Positions 48,744 through 61,872 are shown, counted from the stretch's first letter. The stretch is DNA of 64,000 nucleotides from Micromonospora mirobrigensis (GCF_900091555.1 NZ_FMCX01000009.1:111358-175357); one strand, 5' to 3'. Notes: generated from the sequence alone by a model not told the origin. Translations and numbers: made by a program.

Positions 48744-50333
48744 TCAGTTCAGTTCGGCGGCGACCCGGTTGATGTCCTTGGTCAGCTGCGCGTAGCCGGC
48801 GTCGGTCAACTTGCCGCCCTTGTTCAGCTCGGTGAGCTTGTCGCGGAACTTCTTGATGTCGTCCTTCGCCCGCTGCGGGTCGTCTGAGGCGCGGTCCTTG
48901 GCGATGGCGTCCACCTTCGCGTACAGGTCCCTGGCGGCGTCCGGGCTGAGCTGACCGGTGTCCACCTGCTTCTTGATGGAGAGTCGGATGGCCACGATCG
49001 GGTCGCTCGGCGGGGGCGGCGAGGGCGAGGGGCTGACCGTGCGTGGCGGCTTGCTGGCCGGAGCGCTGGTGGGCGCGGCGCTGCGGGTGGCCGGCGCGGC
49101 GGAGGTGGTGCGGGTCGACGGTGCGGGCGTACTCGGTGGGGCCTCGGTGGTTGCCGGCGCGGCGGTGACGGTGACGACCGGGCTCGGCGCGGCCTGGGTG
49201 ACGACCGCGGCGGTCGGCGCCGCGACCGGCGGCGGTGTCACCGGGTCGTCGTCCTCGCCGGTGAGCTGACTCGCGACGACCACGGCGAGGAGCGCGACCA
49301 CGGCGAGCACGCCCAGCACCGCGGCGAGGCCGTGCCGTTGCCGGCGCCGGTCCGTCGGCGGGTCCGCCCGGTCGACCGCGGGTCGGGCGTCCGGGCGGGG
49401 AAACGGGACACCTCCGGCGACCGGCCACGGCCCGGCCGGGTGCGCCGGGCCGGCGGCGGCGGCCGCCGCCGCCGGGGCCAGCGGCACGGATGCGGCGTGC
49501 GCACCGGGCAGCTCGGCCCGGATCGCGGCCAACCGGTCCCGGACCTGGGCGGCGTCCGCCGGCCGGTCGGCCGGTTCCTTGGCGAGCAGTTCCGCGACCA
49601 GGGCGTCCAGTGCCGTCGGTACGTCGGCGCGGCGGCTGCTCGGTGCCGCCGCCGGGTCGTGCAGGTGCTGGTGCAGCACGTGCAGCGGGTCACCGGTGAA
49701 CGGTGGGATGCCGGTGAGCATGGCGTAGAGGGTGCAGCCCAGCCCGTACAGGTCGGTGCGGGAGTCGACGGCCCCGCCGACGGCCTGCTCCGGGGACATG
49801 TAGGAGCTGGTGCCGAGCCGGGTGGCCGCGTTGGTGAGGGTGTTCTCCCCGTCGTGGGCGAGCCGGGCGATGCCGAAGTCGCAGATCTTCACGATGCCGG
49901 TCGGGGTGACGATCAGGTTGCCGGGCTTGATGTCCCGGTGCACCACGCCCGCCTCGTGGGCGGCGACCAGCCCGTCACAGGTCTGCTCGGCGATGGCGAC
50001 CGCCTGCGCCACGGGCATCGGCCCGCGGCCGATCAGCGCGGAGACGGTCGCCCCCTCGACCAGCTCCATCACGAGGTACGGGTCGCCGTCGTCGGTGCCG
50101 AAGTCGTAGACGGCGACGATGTGCGGGTGGGTCAGCCGGGCCACCGCCCGGGCCTCCCGGTCGAACCGGTCCAGGGCGGTCGGGTCGTCGAGCCCGGCAC
50201 CGGTGAGCACCTTCACCGCGACGGGGCGGTCCAGTCGCAGGTCCCTGCCCCGCCAGACGGCGGCCATGCCACCGCTGCCTAGCAGCTCCTCGGTCCGGTA
50301 ACGCCCACCCAACAGTCTCGACACCGCCTCCAT
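48744..50333 (-). CDS. Serine/threonine protein kinase (PknB-like, membrane-bound)
   Basis: 529 residues. The kinase domain spans about 11-270 with the Gly loop LGSGGMAAVWRG (18-29), Lys41 in VAVKVL, HRDIKPGN (132-139) and DFG (152-154), all intact, with the activation-loop RLGTSSYMSPEQ. A Pro-rich linker leads to one membrane helix (about 345-368, LAAVLGVLAVVALLAVVVAS). The outside region is Thr/Pro-rich, then a helical domain (SIKKQVDTGQLSPDAARDLYAKVDAI). There are no PASTA repeats. Its ligand and targets are unknown. Confidence 0.93.
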   Translation of the reverse strand: MEAVSRLLGGRYRTEELLGSGGMAAVWRGRDLRLDRPVAVKVLTGAGLDDPTALDRFDREARAVARLTHPHIVAVYDFGTDDGDPYLVMELVEGATVSALIGRGPMPVAQAVAIAEQTCDGLVAAHEAGVVHRDIKPGNLIVTPTGIVKICDFGIARLAHDGENTLTNAATRLGTSSYMSPEQAVGGAVDSRTDLYGLGCTLYAMLTGIPPFTGDPLHVLHQHLHDPAAAPSSRRADVPTALDALVAELLAKEPADRPADAAQVRDRLAAIRAELPGAHAASVPLAPAAAAAAAGPAHPAGPWPVAGGVPFPRPDARPAVDRADPPTDRRRQRHGLAAVLGVLAVVALLAVVVASQLTGEDDDPVTPPPVAAPTAAVVTQAAPSPVVTVTAAPATTEAPPSTPAPSTRTTSAAPATRSAAPTSAPASKPPRTVSPSPSPPPPSDPIVAIRLSIKKQVDTGQLSPDAARDLYAKVDAIAKDRASDDPQRAKDDIKKFRDKLTELNKGGKLTDAGYAQLTKDINRVAAELN

Positions 50334-50459
50334 GTTTCCATCCGCGCCCCTCGCTACACCGCCCGCGCTCGGCCGGTGGGCGGAATCGGACAGCATGCGC
50401 CCGCCAGCCCGGGGTACGAGACAGGAGACCACGATCCCTGAAAGTGAGGTGTGACGCCG

Positions 50460-50879
50460 ATGCCGACCGCACGCGACATCATGACCAGCGACGTGACCTG
50501 CGTCCGTGAGCAGGACGACCTCCGGGTGGCCGCCCGCCGGATGGCCGAGCTGGGTGTCGGGGCGCTGCCGATCTGCGGCGACGACAACCGGCTCAAGGGC
50601 ATGCTGACCGACCGCGACATCGTGGTGAAGGTGCTCGCCGAGGGGCGGGACCCGGGCAACGTGACCGCGGGCGAGCTGGCCCAGGGCGAGGCGGTGACCA
50701 TCGGCGCCGACGACGATGCCATCGAGATTCTGCGCACCATGGGCAAGCACCAGGTACGCCGGCTGCCGGTGATCGACGGGCACGAGCTCGTCGGCATCGT
50801 GGCGGTCGCCGACGTGGCGCGCTCGCTGCCGGAGCGCCCGGTGGGTGACCTGATCGAGGCGATCTCCGAGCGGGGCTGA
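50460..50879 (+). CDS. CBS-domain protein (BON-less, tandem CBS)
   Basis: 139 residues: two CBS motifs (TARDIMTSDVTCVREQDDLRVAARRMAELGVGALPI and the second around VTIGADDDAIEILRTMGKHQVRRLPVIDG). They form one Bateman unit that commonly binds adenine nucleotides; the ligand is unknown. ATG 50460 has AAAGTGAGG upstream. It is divergent from the kinase. A paralog lies at 59336-59758. Confidence 0.88.
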   Translation: MPTARDIMTSDVTCVREQDDLRVAARRMAELGVGALPICGDDNRLKGMLTDRDIVVKVLAEGRDPGNVTAGELAQGEAVTIGADDDAIEILRTMGKHQVRRLPVIDGHELVGIVAVADVARSLPERPVGDLIEAISERG

Positions 50880-50899
50880 CCCGCCGACGTCCAGCTGTC

Positions 50900-50928
50900 G
50901 CCGCCGTCCCGGGTTCCGGGGCGGCGGC
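50900..50928. terminator. Hairpin between the CBS and MBL-fold genes
   Basis: A 13-bp stem with one G-T pair (50900-50912 and 50916-50928), three-base loop, no T-tract, between convergent genes. Confidence 0.55.
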
Positions 50929-50978
50929 GATCGGCGTCTCCGGCGGCGGGTCGAGCGGGCCCGCCGGGAGCCGGCGGG

Positions 50979-51782
50979 TCAGGCGGGTGGGGTCAGTGGG
51001 ACGGTCTCGCCGCGGGCGACGGTCCGTACGGCGGAGACCAGGCCCCGCCGGCGGGCCTCGTCGACGAAGTGCCGCAGCGGCGACCGGAAGACCGGGTAGT
51101 CGTCGTAGTGGATCGGCACGGTGAGCTTCGGCCGGACCAGCTCGACCAGGTCGGCGCCCTGCCGGGCGTCCATGGTGAGCAGCACCCCGGCGATCCGGGT
51201 GCCGCCGAGGTGGATCAGCATCGCGTCGATGTCCGGGAAGCGTTCCGGGATCTCGGCGAGCATGGGTCGGTGCAGGGTGTCCCCGGTGACGTAGAGGCGG
51301 AACTGCCGCTCGCCGTCACGTTCCAGGTCGATCAGGCTGCCCATCACGTCGGGCAGCAGCCGGTCCAGCGCGCCCGGTCCGTGCCGGCCGGGCAGGGCGG
51401 TGACCCGCAGCGTCGAGCCGTCCCGGTGCAGCTCGTGGGAGCTCCAGGTGGGCAGCCCTTCGGCCGCCCGGAAACCCCACCGGCGCAGCTTCCGCCGGGC
51501 CTCGGGCGTGGTCAGGACGGGCAGTTCCCGGGCCAGGCCGTGGCGGGCCACCCGGTCGAAGTGGTCACCGTGCAGGTGGGAGAGGACCACCGCGTCCAGC
51601 TGCGGCAGCTCGGCGATGCCCAGCGCCGGGTCGGTACGGCGTTTCGACCACATCCCGTACCCCAGGTAGGCCCGCTGCCCACGGTGCAGGAAGTTGGGGT
51701 CGGTGAGCAGGGTGAACCCGCCCATCCGCAGCACCGTCGTCGCGGTGCCGATGAACGTCACGTCCGGTTGCGGGGTCACCAT
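50979..51782 (-). CDS. MBL-fold metallohydrolase (UlaG/RomA-like)
   Basis: 267 residues. The metal site is SHLHGDHFD (HxHxDH at 69-74), with further His/Asp in ALPGRHGPG, LYVTGDTLH and VPIHYDDYPVF. It resembles UlaG/NAPE-PLD-type lactonase-phosphodiesterases (VTFIGTATTVLRMGGFTLLTDPNF). The substrate is unknown. ATG 51782 lies 53 bases after the P-type ATPase stop, so cotranscription is possible. Confidence 0.88.
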   Translation of the reverse strand: MVTPQPDVTFIGTATTVLRMGGFTLLTDPNFLHRGQRAYLGYGMWSKRRTDPALGIAELPQLDAVVLSHLHGDHFDRVARHGLARELPVLTTPEARRKLRRWGFRAAEGLPTWSSHELHRDGSTLRVTALPGRHGPGALDRLLPDVMGSLIDLERDGERQFRLYVTGDTLHRPMLAEIPERFPDIDAMLIHLGGTRIAGVLLTMDARQGADLVELVRPKLTVPIHYDDYPVFRSPLRHFVDEARRRGLVSAVRTVARGETVPLTPPA

Positions 51783-51835
51783 GCCGTCGCGGTACCCCCG
51801 ATCCAGGCCGCCAACCGGCGTGCGGGCGGTCAGCC

Positions 51836-56344
<4,509 letters not shown>

Positions 56345-56598
56345 CGAGCGGTACGGCCGGGCTGCCGGCCCCGCTTCCCGGTACCGCCACCGCGATCCCA
56401 GCCGTACGCCATGTCGCCTCCCGGTCTCGTCCCGGCGCCCTGGCTTCCCGGCCGGCCGTCCGTTATGCCCGGCAAGCGGGCGGAGTTTCCGGCGGTGGCA
56501 CGGGCATGGACCGGCCGGTCGGTGGAATCCGGGGTGGACGTGTCCGCCGAGACGGTCGGTGGGCGTGTCCGGCAGGACGGCGTCCGGGGGAGGACGGG

Positions 56599-56859
56599 AT
56601 GAGCACACTGACGCGACAGCTCAGCGGGGGCCACGAGATGGTCCGCGCGTACAGCCGGCGGGTGGCGGTTCCGGTGCTCGGTGAGGTGGCGGTGCCGCCA
56701 CCGGACAAGATCGCCTACTACGCCGGGTTGGGCGTGCTCGCCGCCCTCCAGGTGATCGAGTGGCCGATGGCGCTGGTGATCAGCGCCGGGCACATCCTCG
56801 CCGACCAGCACCTGTCCGGGCTGGTGAAGGGGATGGGTGAGGCGTTGGAGACGGCCTGA
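56599..56859 (+). CDS. Small hydrophobic protein divergent from the P-type ATPase
   Basis: 86 residues with one or two hydrophobic helices (about 38-68, KIAYYAGLGVLAALQVIEWPMALVISAGHILA). A GGGGGAGGA ribosome site precedes the ATG. It resembles small proteins encoded beside CtpI-type ATPases, but I do not know a role. Confidence 0.75.
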   Translation: MSTLTRQLSGGHEMVRAYSRRVAVPVLGEVAVPPPDKIAYYAGLGVLAALQVIEWPMALVISAGHILADQHLSGLVKGMGEALETA

Positions 56860-56877
56860 GGCCTGGGTCACGGGCGG

Positions 56878-56908
56878 TTGACCTGAATCCAGGTTGAGGT
56901 CGCAGGCT
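56878..56908 (+). promoter_or_regulatory. MerR-type promoter/operator
   Basis: TTGACC (56878-56883) and CAGGCT (56903-56908) are separated by 19 bases, the overlong spacer of MerR-family promoters. A dyad ACCTGAA-N6-TTGAGGT (56881-56900) spans from the -35 into the spacer, close to the SoxR/MerR consensus ACCTCAA...TTGAGGT. Transcription would start at about 56914-56915, at the ATG of a 32-codon ORF. No merR gene is in the window. Confidence 0.7.
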
Positions 56909-56914
56909 GGGGGC

Positions 56915-57013
56915 ATGCCAGCCGTACCGCACCGACCCGTCCCGCTGTCGCGGCGGCGGGGGACGCTGCCCGCGTACCCGATGACCGTCCGCCGCCCGGT
57001 GGCCCGGCGGTGA
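56915..57013 (+). CDS. Possible leaderless 32-residue leader peptide
   Basis: A short Pro/Arg-rich frame (MPAVPHRPVPLSRRRGTLPA and ending TVRRPVARR). Its ATG lies six bases after the -10 of the MerR-type promoter and its stop overlaps the following GTG (GTGA at 57010-57013), so it would couple translation to the MFS remnant. Not certain to be translated. Confidence 0.45.
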   Translation: MPAVPHRPVPLSRRRGTLPAYPMTVRRPVARR

Positions 57014-57432
57014 CCGCGACGGCCTCGCCGGTCGCGGCCGGCGGACGGCTCTACGAACCGCGGCTGCGTGCGATGACGGCGGGCATCGTGGCGCTGGTGT
57101 CGCTGCTGGCGTTCGAGGCGCTGGCCGTCGGCACCGCGATGCCCACCGTGGCGCGCAGCCTGGACGGCCTCGGCGGGTACGCGCTGGCGTTCGGTGGCCC
57201 GTTCGCCTCCGGGGTGGTCGGCATGGTCGCCTCCGGGCTCTGGTGTGACGCCCGGGGACCACGGGCCGCGATGTGGTCCGGGCTGGCCTGCTTCGTGGCC
57301 GGGCTGCTGCTCGCCGGCGCCGCGACGACGATGGGGACGCCCGGACCGGCGGGGTACGCGGCGACCCTGGCGGTGGCCGCCGGGTGTGCGCTGGTCGGTG
57401 TGCTGCTCGCCGGCCGGGTGGTGCCGGCCTGA
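57010..57432 (+). pseudogene. MFS transporter with large internal deletion
   Basis: 140 residues. The N-terminal part is that of a drug-type MFS transporter: LVSLLAFEALAVGTAMPTVARSLDGLGGYALAFG (helix 1), GVVGMVASGLWCDARGPRAAMW with the motif A remnant, and helix 3. After about residue 107 the sequence jumps to what looks like a terminal helix (GYAATLAVAAGCALVGVLLAGRVVPA). Intact relatives have about 400-480 residues and 12-14 helices. The frame is kept across the junction, so it is an in-frame deletion product and is unlikely to transport. Confidence 0.7.
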
Positions 57433-57543
57433 CCCTCCTCCTCGCGGCTGGGTCGGGCGTGGGGTCGTTCGGCCCGGAGACCGGGCGGCGCCCGGGTCGT
57501 CGCCGAGCGGTTCGGGCCGGTGGGTGCGAGGATCGCTCCCGTG

Positions 57544-58092
57544 ATGGGGACGCTGAAGACCGAACCGGCCCGGACCCGACTGGACCTGCTCGCACCGCCG
57601 GTCGCTGCCGCGATCGAGCAGTGGCCGGCCGAGGCGCCGGTGGACGTGGACGACGTGCTGGTCGCGCCGATCGACGCCGAGCTCGCCGACACCGCCGCCT
57701 TCTGCGCCGCGTACGAGGTGGAGTTGGCGGAGTCGGCGAACTGCGTGGTGGTGGCCGGCAGGCGCGGCGGCGAGATCCGCTACGCGGCCTGCATGGTGCT
57801 CGCCACCACCCGGGTCGACGTCAACGGCGTGGTACGCCGGCTGCTGGACGCCCGCAAGGCCAGCTTCGCCCCGATGGACGAGGCGGTCGAGCTGACCGGG
57901 ATGGAGTACGGCGGGATCACCCCGATCGGGCTGCCGGAGTCCTGGCCGATCCTGGTGGACGCGCGGGTGATCGCCACGCCGCACGTCGTGATCGGGTCGG
58001 GCGTACGGCACAGCAAGATCGCCCTGCCGGGGCCGGCCCTCGGCGCGCTGCCCGGCGCGCAGGTGGTCGAGGAGCTGGCCAAGCCGGCCTGA
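57544..58092 (+). CDS. YbaK/EbsC-family protein (prolyl-tRNA editing-like)
   Basis: 182 residues. The fold is that of the ProRS editing (INS) domain: SANCVVVAGRRGGEIRYAACMVLATTRVDVNGVVRRLLDARKASFAP, with the conserved Lys in ARKASF, and GMEYGGITPIGLPESWPILVD, then VVIGSGVRHSKIALPG. Such free-standing proteins deacylate mischarged tRNAs (for example Ala-tRNAPro or Cys-tRNAPro). prolyl-tRNA synthetase lies 1.7 kb away. ATG 57544 is preferred; GTG 57520 is possible. Confidence 0.85.
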   Translation: MGTLKTEPARTRLDLLAPPVAAAIEQWPAEAPVDVDDVLVAPIDAELADTAAFCAAYEVELAESANCVVVAGRRGGEIRYAACMVLATTRVDVNGVVRRLLDARKASFAPMDEAVELTGMEYGGITPIGLPESWPILVDARVIATPHVVIGSGVRHSKIALPGPALGALPGAQVVEELAKPA

Positions 58093-58112
58093 GATTCACG
58101 CGCCTCGATGTT

Positions 58113-58126
58113 GTTGCACGTGAAAC
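58113..58126. promoter_or_regulatory. Near-parS site
   Basis: GTTGCACGTGAAAC differs from perfect parS at one base. It lies between the convergent YbaK-like and DsbA genes, 33 kb from the main parS cluster and 26 kb beyond oriC. A low-affinity ParB site is possible. Confidence 0.4.
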
Positions 58127-58175
58127 ATCAAGATCATCAATCCGGTGGTCGGCGCTTCCGGTGCGGTGTCAGGCG

Positions 58176-58811
58176 TCAGGCGGTGCCGGACTCGCGTCGG
58201 CGCACCTCGTCGAGGGCGGCCAGCAGCGTCTCCGGCTCCTGGGCGCCGGTGACGGCGTACTTCCCGGCCAGCACGAAGGTCGGCACGCTGCTCACCCCGA
58301 GCTGATGCGCGGCGGCCAGGTCGGCGGCGACCTCGCGGCGACCCAGGTTGGACTCTAGGTGCTCGCGCGCCTCGGTCTCGTCCAGCCCCACGTCGGCGGC
58401 GAGCTTCACCAGCGCGTCCCCTGAGCCCACGTCCACGCCGTCGGAGAAGTGCGCCCGGTAGAGAGCCTCGACCAGTTCGGCGCCACGACCCCGCTCGGTG
58501 GCGAAGCGGACCAGCCGGTGCGCCTCGAAGGTGTTCGCCGCCACCGCGCGGTCGAACCGCATGTCCAGTCCGACCGAGGCGCCCACCTGGGTGACCTGCG
58601 TGGCCATCTGCTGGGCGCGGTCGGAGCCACCGAACTTGTCGCCGAGCGCCTCGAGCAGCGGCTTCGGCTCGGTCACCGGCGTCGGGTCGAGCTGGAACGG
58701 CCGGTACCGGACCGTCACCTCACCGTCGTACGACTCCAGGGCCTGCTCCAGCCGGCGTTTGCCGATCCAGCACCAGGGGCAGACGACGTCGGCGTAGATC
58801 TCGATCTCCAT
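58176..58811 (-). CDS. DsbA-family oxidoreductase (FrnE-like)
   Basis: 211 residues, thioredoxin fold with helical insert. CPWC is at 11-14 (YADVVCPWCWIG), and the cis-Pro motif is SSVPTFVLAG near residue 176. It lacks a signal peptide, so it is cytoplasmic like FrnE, a polyketide-associated and stress-related dithiol oxidoreductase. It is 8 bases from sufE and probably cotranscribed. Confidence 0.92.
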   Translation of the reverse strand: MEIEIYADVVCPWCWIGKRRLEQALESYDGEVTVRYRPFQLDPTPVTEPKPLLEALGDKFGGSDRAQQMATQVTQVGASVGLDMRFDRAVAANTFEAHRLVRFATERGRGAELVEALYRAHFSDGVDVGSGDALVKLAADVGLDETEAREHLESNLGRREVAADLAAAHQLGVSSVPTFVLAGKYAVTGAQEPETLLAALDEVRRRESGTA

Positions 58812-58819
58812 GGAACGGG

Positions 58820-59257
58820 TCAACCCGCCGCTGCGCTGATCTGTTCCCGGACCTGGCGCTTGAGCCGGGCCAGGATGGCGGTGCCGCCGCGTACCCGCAG
58901 TGGACTGATCACCTGGGCCAGTCCCATCCGCTGGTAGAGGTCGTCCGGCACGGCCAGCACCTGCTCGGCGTTCGCGCCGGCCAGCCCCTCGGCGAGGATG
59001 CCGGCGAACGCCCGGGTGGTGGGCGCCTCGGGCGGGCAGTCGAACCAGGTGATGACGGTGCCGTCCGGCTGCACCTGCGCGTGCAGGAAGAACGCCGTCT
59101 GGCACTCCGGTACCTGCTCCATGCCCTCCCGGGACATCTCGGCGGGCAGCGGCGGGATGACGTCGGCGTACTCCAGCAGCAGTTCCAGCACCAGTTCGTG
59201 GGGAGCGCCGGCGAACTCGTCGACGATCTCGGCCAGCTTGGTCGGCATCTCGGGCAT
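58820..59257 (-). CDS. SufE-family cysteine desulfuration protein
   Basis: 145 residues. The core is LVLELLLEYADVIPPLP and MEQVPECQTAFFLHAQV with the sulfur-accepting Cys52. The tail contains LRVRGGTAILARLKRQV. SufE accepts sulfur from a SufS-type desulfurase for Fe-S assembly. In this neighbourhood it is the first gene of a two-gene unit with the DsbA-like gene; the partner desulfurase is not in the window. Confidence 0.92.
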   Translation of the reverse strand: MPEMPTKLAEIVDEFAGAPHELVLELLLEYADVIPPLPAEMSREGMEQVPECQTAFFLHAQVQPDGTVITWFDCPPEAPTTRAFAGILAEGLAGANAEQVLAVPDDLYQRMGLAQVISPLRVRGGTAILARLKRQVREQISAAAG

Positions 59258-59286
59258 CCCGCCAGGCTACTGCGGGCCGAGGTGTC

Positions 59287-59336
59287 AAGGAGGGGCCCCT
59301 GCCATACCGGAGGCGTCAGGAAGGGGCCCCTTCCTT
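59287..59336. repeat. GGGGCCCC-type palindrome, copy 2
   Basis: Two GGGGCCCC cores (59292-59299 and 59323-59330), 31 bases apart; the right half is a perfect 16-bp palindrome (59319-59334). The flanks AAGG and TTCCTT match copy 1 at 6965-7016, where the cores are 33 apart. It lies at the end of the CBS gene and upstream of sufE. Confidence 0.7.
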
Positions 59337-59758
59337 CATGCGTTGGGGGCGGCCTCGCTGATGTCGGCCAGGGCCGAGCTCGGGTCGAGCTGCATGGCCA
59401 GGTCCCCCAGGGAGACGATGCCGACCAGCTTCCGGTCGGTGTCGCAGACCAGCACCCGCCGGATGTTGCGCTCCCGCATCAGGGCCGCCGCCTCGTTGGC
59501 GGTGGAGTGCTGCTCGATCATCACCACCTCACGGGTGATGATCGAACCGATGGTGGTGGTCGCCGGATCGGCCCGGTCGGCAACCGCCCGGACCACGATG
59601 TCCCGGTCGGTGAGCAGCCCGGCCAGGGTCGCGCCGTCGGTCACCACCACGTCGCCGATGTCGGACTCGCGCATCACGCGGGCCGCCTCGTCCAGGGTGG
59701 TGTCCGCCGACAGGTAGATGACCTGTCTGGTCATCACGTCACTGACCCGGTATGTCAT
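59336..59758 (-). CDS. Tandem CBS-domain protein (second)
   Basis: 140 residues: RVSDVMTRQVIYLSADTTLDEAARVMRESDIGDVVV and REVVMIEQHSTANEAAALMRERNIRRVLV, a single Bateman module. ATG 59758 is chosen for the GGAGG just upstream. It is a paralog of the protein at 50460. The ligand is unknown. Confidence 0.88.
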   Translation of the reverse strand: MTYRVSDVMTRQVIYLSADTTLDEAARVMRESDIGDVVVTDGATLAGLLTDRDIVVRAVADRADPATTTIGSIITREVVMIEQHSTANEAAALMRERNIRRVLVCDTDRKLVGIVSLGDLAMQLDPSSALADISEAAPNA

Positions 59759-59816
59759 GAGAGCCTCCAGCACACAAGCGAAGTAGATCCCCGACCGGTA
59801 CCCAACAGCCCGATCG

Positions 59817-61574
59817 TTACACCCGTTCCCGGTGCGCCCCGGCGAGCCGTTCCCACACGTCGGCCACCGGCACCTCGGTCCGCTCGCCGGTCGCCCGGTC
59901 GCGCAGCTCGACGTACCCCTCGGCGAGCCGGCGGCCGACCACGACGGCCCGGGGAATGCCGATCAGCTCGGCGTCGGTGAACTTCACCCCCGCCGAGACG
60001 TGTGTGCGGTCGTCGACCAGCACCCGCAGGCCGGCTTCGGCGAGGCGTTCGCCGAGGTCGAGGGCCGCGTCGAGCTGCGGCCCCTTCCCGGCGGCGATCA
60101 GGTGTACGTCGCAGGGCGCGACCGCCGCCGGCCAGACCAGCCCCCGGTCGTCGTGGTGCTGCTCGGCGATCGCCGCGACCGCCCGGGACACCCCGATGCC
60201 GTAGCAACCCATGGTGGGTCGGACCGGCTTGCCCTGCGGGCCGAGCACGTCGACGGCGAACGCGTCGGTGAACCGGCGGCCGAGCTGGAAGATGTGCCCC
60301 ACCTCGATCCCCCGCCGCATGGTCAGCTCGCCGTCGCCGCAGGCCGGGCAGGGATCGCCGGGACGCACCTCGGCGGCCTCGATGGACCCGTCCGGCGTGA
60401 AGTCGCGCCCGCAGACCACGTCGGTGGCATGCCGCCCGGGCTCGTTGGCGCCGGTCAGCCAGGACGTGCCGGTGACCACCCGGGCGTCGGCCAGGTAGCA
60501 GATGCCGTGCTTGGCGAGCAGCTGCGGCCCGAGATAGCCGCGGACCAGCTCGGGGTGGGCGGGCCAGTCGTCGAAGACCGCCACGGTGGCCGGGTGCAGG
60601 GCCGCCTCGACCCGCTTCAGGTCGACGTCGCGGTCGCCGGGGAGGCCGATCACCAGCGGTTCGGCCTGCTCGGCGCCGGGCCGGCGGACGGTCAGCACCA
60701 CGTTCTTCAGGGTGTCGGCAGCGGTCCAGTCGGTCCGGCCCGCCAGCCCGCGGGCGTTCGCCAGCTCGACCAGGGACGCGATGGTGGGCGTCTCCGGGGT
60801 GTCGTGCACCTCGGTGGCCCGGTGCGCGTGCGGGTCGCCGGCGGCCGGGGCGCGGGTGGTCACCGCCTCGGTGTTCGCCGCGTAGGCGCAGCTCGTGCAG
60901 CCGACGAAGGTGTCCTCGCCGACCGGCGTGGCCGCCAGGAACTCCTCCGACGCCGATCCGCCCATCGCGCCGGAGGCGGCGTGCACGGTGGTGAAGTCCA
61001 GCCCGAGGGCGGTGAAGATCCGCGCGTACGCCGCCCGGTGCCGGTCGTACGCGGCCCGCAGGCCCGCCTCGTCCAGGTCGAAGGAGTACGCGTCCTTCAT
61101 CAGGAACTCCCGCCCGCGCAGCACACCGGCCCGAGGCCGGGCCTCGTCGCGGAACTTCGTCTGGATCTGGAACAACGTCACCGGGAAGTCCCGGTACGAG
61201 GTGAACAGGTCCTTCACCAGCAGCGCGGCCATCTCCTCGTGGGTCGGGGCGAGCAGGTGCTCGGCGCCCTTCCGGTCGGTGAGGGTGAAGATGTCGTCGC
61301 CGTACTCCGTCCACCGCCCGCTGGCCCGGTACGGCTCGGCCGGCAGCAGCGCCGGGAAGTGCACCTCCTGGTCGCCGATCGAGGTCATCTCCGTACGGAT
61401 GATCTCGGTGACCCGGTCCAGCACCAGCTTGCCCAGCGGCAGCCAGGTGTAGCCGCCCGGTGCGGCGCGGCGGACGTAGCCCGCGCGGAGCAGCAGCCGG
61501 TGGCTCGGCACCTCCGCATCGGCCGGGTCCTCGCGCAGGGTCCGGAGCAGCAGGGTCGACATGCGCAGCAGCAT
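59817..61574 (-). CDS. proS: Prolyl-tRNA synthetase, bacterial type with editing domain
   Basis: 585 residues. Motif 1 region TEIIRTEMTSIGDQEVHFPALLP, motif 2 FRDEARPRAGVLRGREFLMKDAYSF and motif 3 MGCYGIGVSRAVAAIAEQHHDDRGLVWP are present, with an INS editing insertion (about 230-400) between motifs 2 and 3 and the anticodon-binding domain at the end. It charges tRNAPro. I chose ATG 61574 (LLRMSTLLLRTLREDPADAEV); ATG 61562 is possible. Confidence 0.95.
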   Translation of the reverse strand: MLLRMSTLLLRTLREDPADAEVPSHRLLLRAGYVRRAAPGGYTWLPLGKLVLDRVTEIIRTEMTSIGDQEVHFPALLPAEPYRASGRWTEYGDDIFTLTDRKGAEHLLAPTHEEMAALLVKDLFTSYRDFPVTLFQIQTKFRDEARPRAGVLRGREFLMKDAYSFDLDEAGLRAAYDRHRAAYARIFTALGLDFTTVHAASGAMGGSASEEFLAATPVGEDTFVGCTSCAYAANTEAVTTRAPAAGDPHAHRATEVHDTPETPTIASLVELANARGLAGRTDWTAADTLKNVVLTVRRPGAEQAEPLVIGLPGDRDVDLKRVEAALHPATVAVFDDWPAHPELVRGYLGPQLLAKHGICYLADARVVTGTSWLTGANEPGRHATDVVCGRDFTPDGSIEAAEVRPGDPCPACGDGELTMRRGIEVGHIFQLGRRFTDAFAVDVLGPQGKPVRPTMGCYGIGVSRAVAAIAEQHHDDRGLVWPAAVAPCDVHLIAAGKGPQLDAALDLGERLAEAGLRVLVDDRTHVSAGVKFTDAELIGIPRAVVVGRRLAEGYVELRDRATGERTEVPVADVWERLAGAHRERV

Positions 61575-61872
61575 TGCCGCAGCGTACGACCGCAGCGGGG
61601 CGGCATGCGAACCCTTTCGCCGGGGTCGACGGGCCCACGTTGACCACCGCCGTCCTATATGGTCGGCCGTGCTCCTGCCCGCTCCAGAGTTCGGGACCGG
61701 ATGAAACCCACCCAGCTTCCGGCTGGAGCGGGATGCAGCCGCTGATCCAGGCGACCGCCCACCTTCGCCCCGTCCGGTTCGCCGGGCAGGGTGGAGGTCG
61801 TGCATAGCACGCCAATAATCCGGATCGCTCGATATGTCAGAAGAGTGACAGACGTCAACCGGTCAACTCGCC

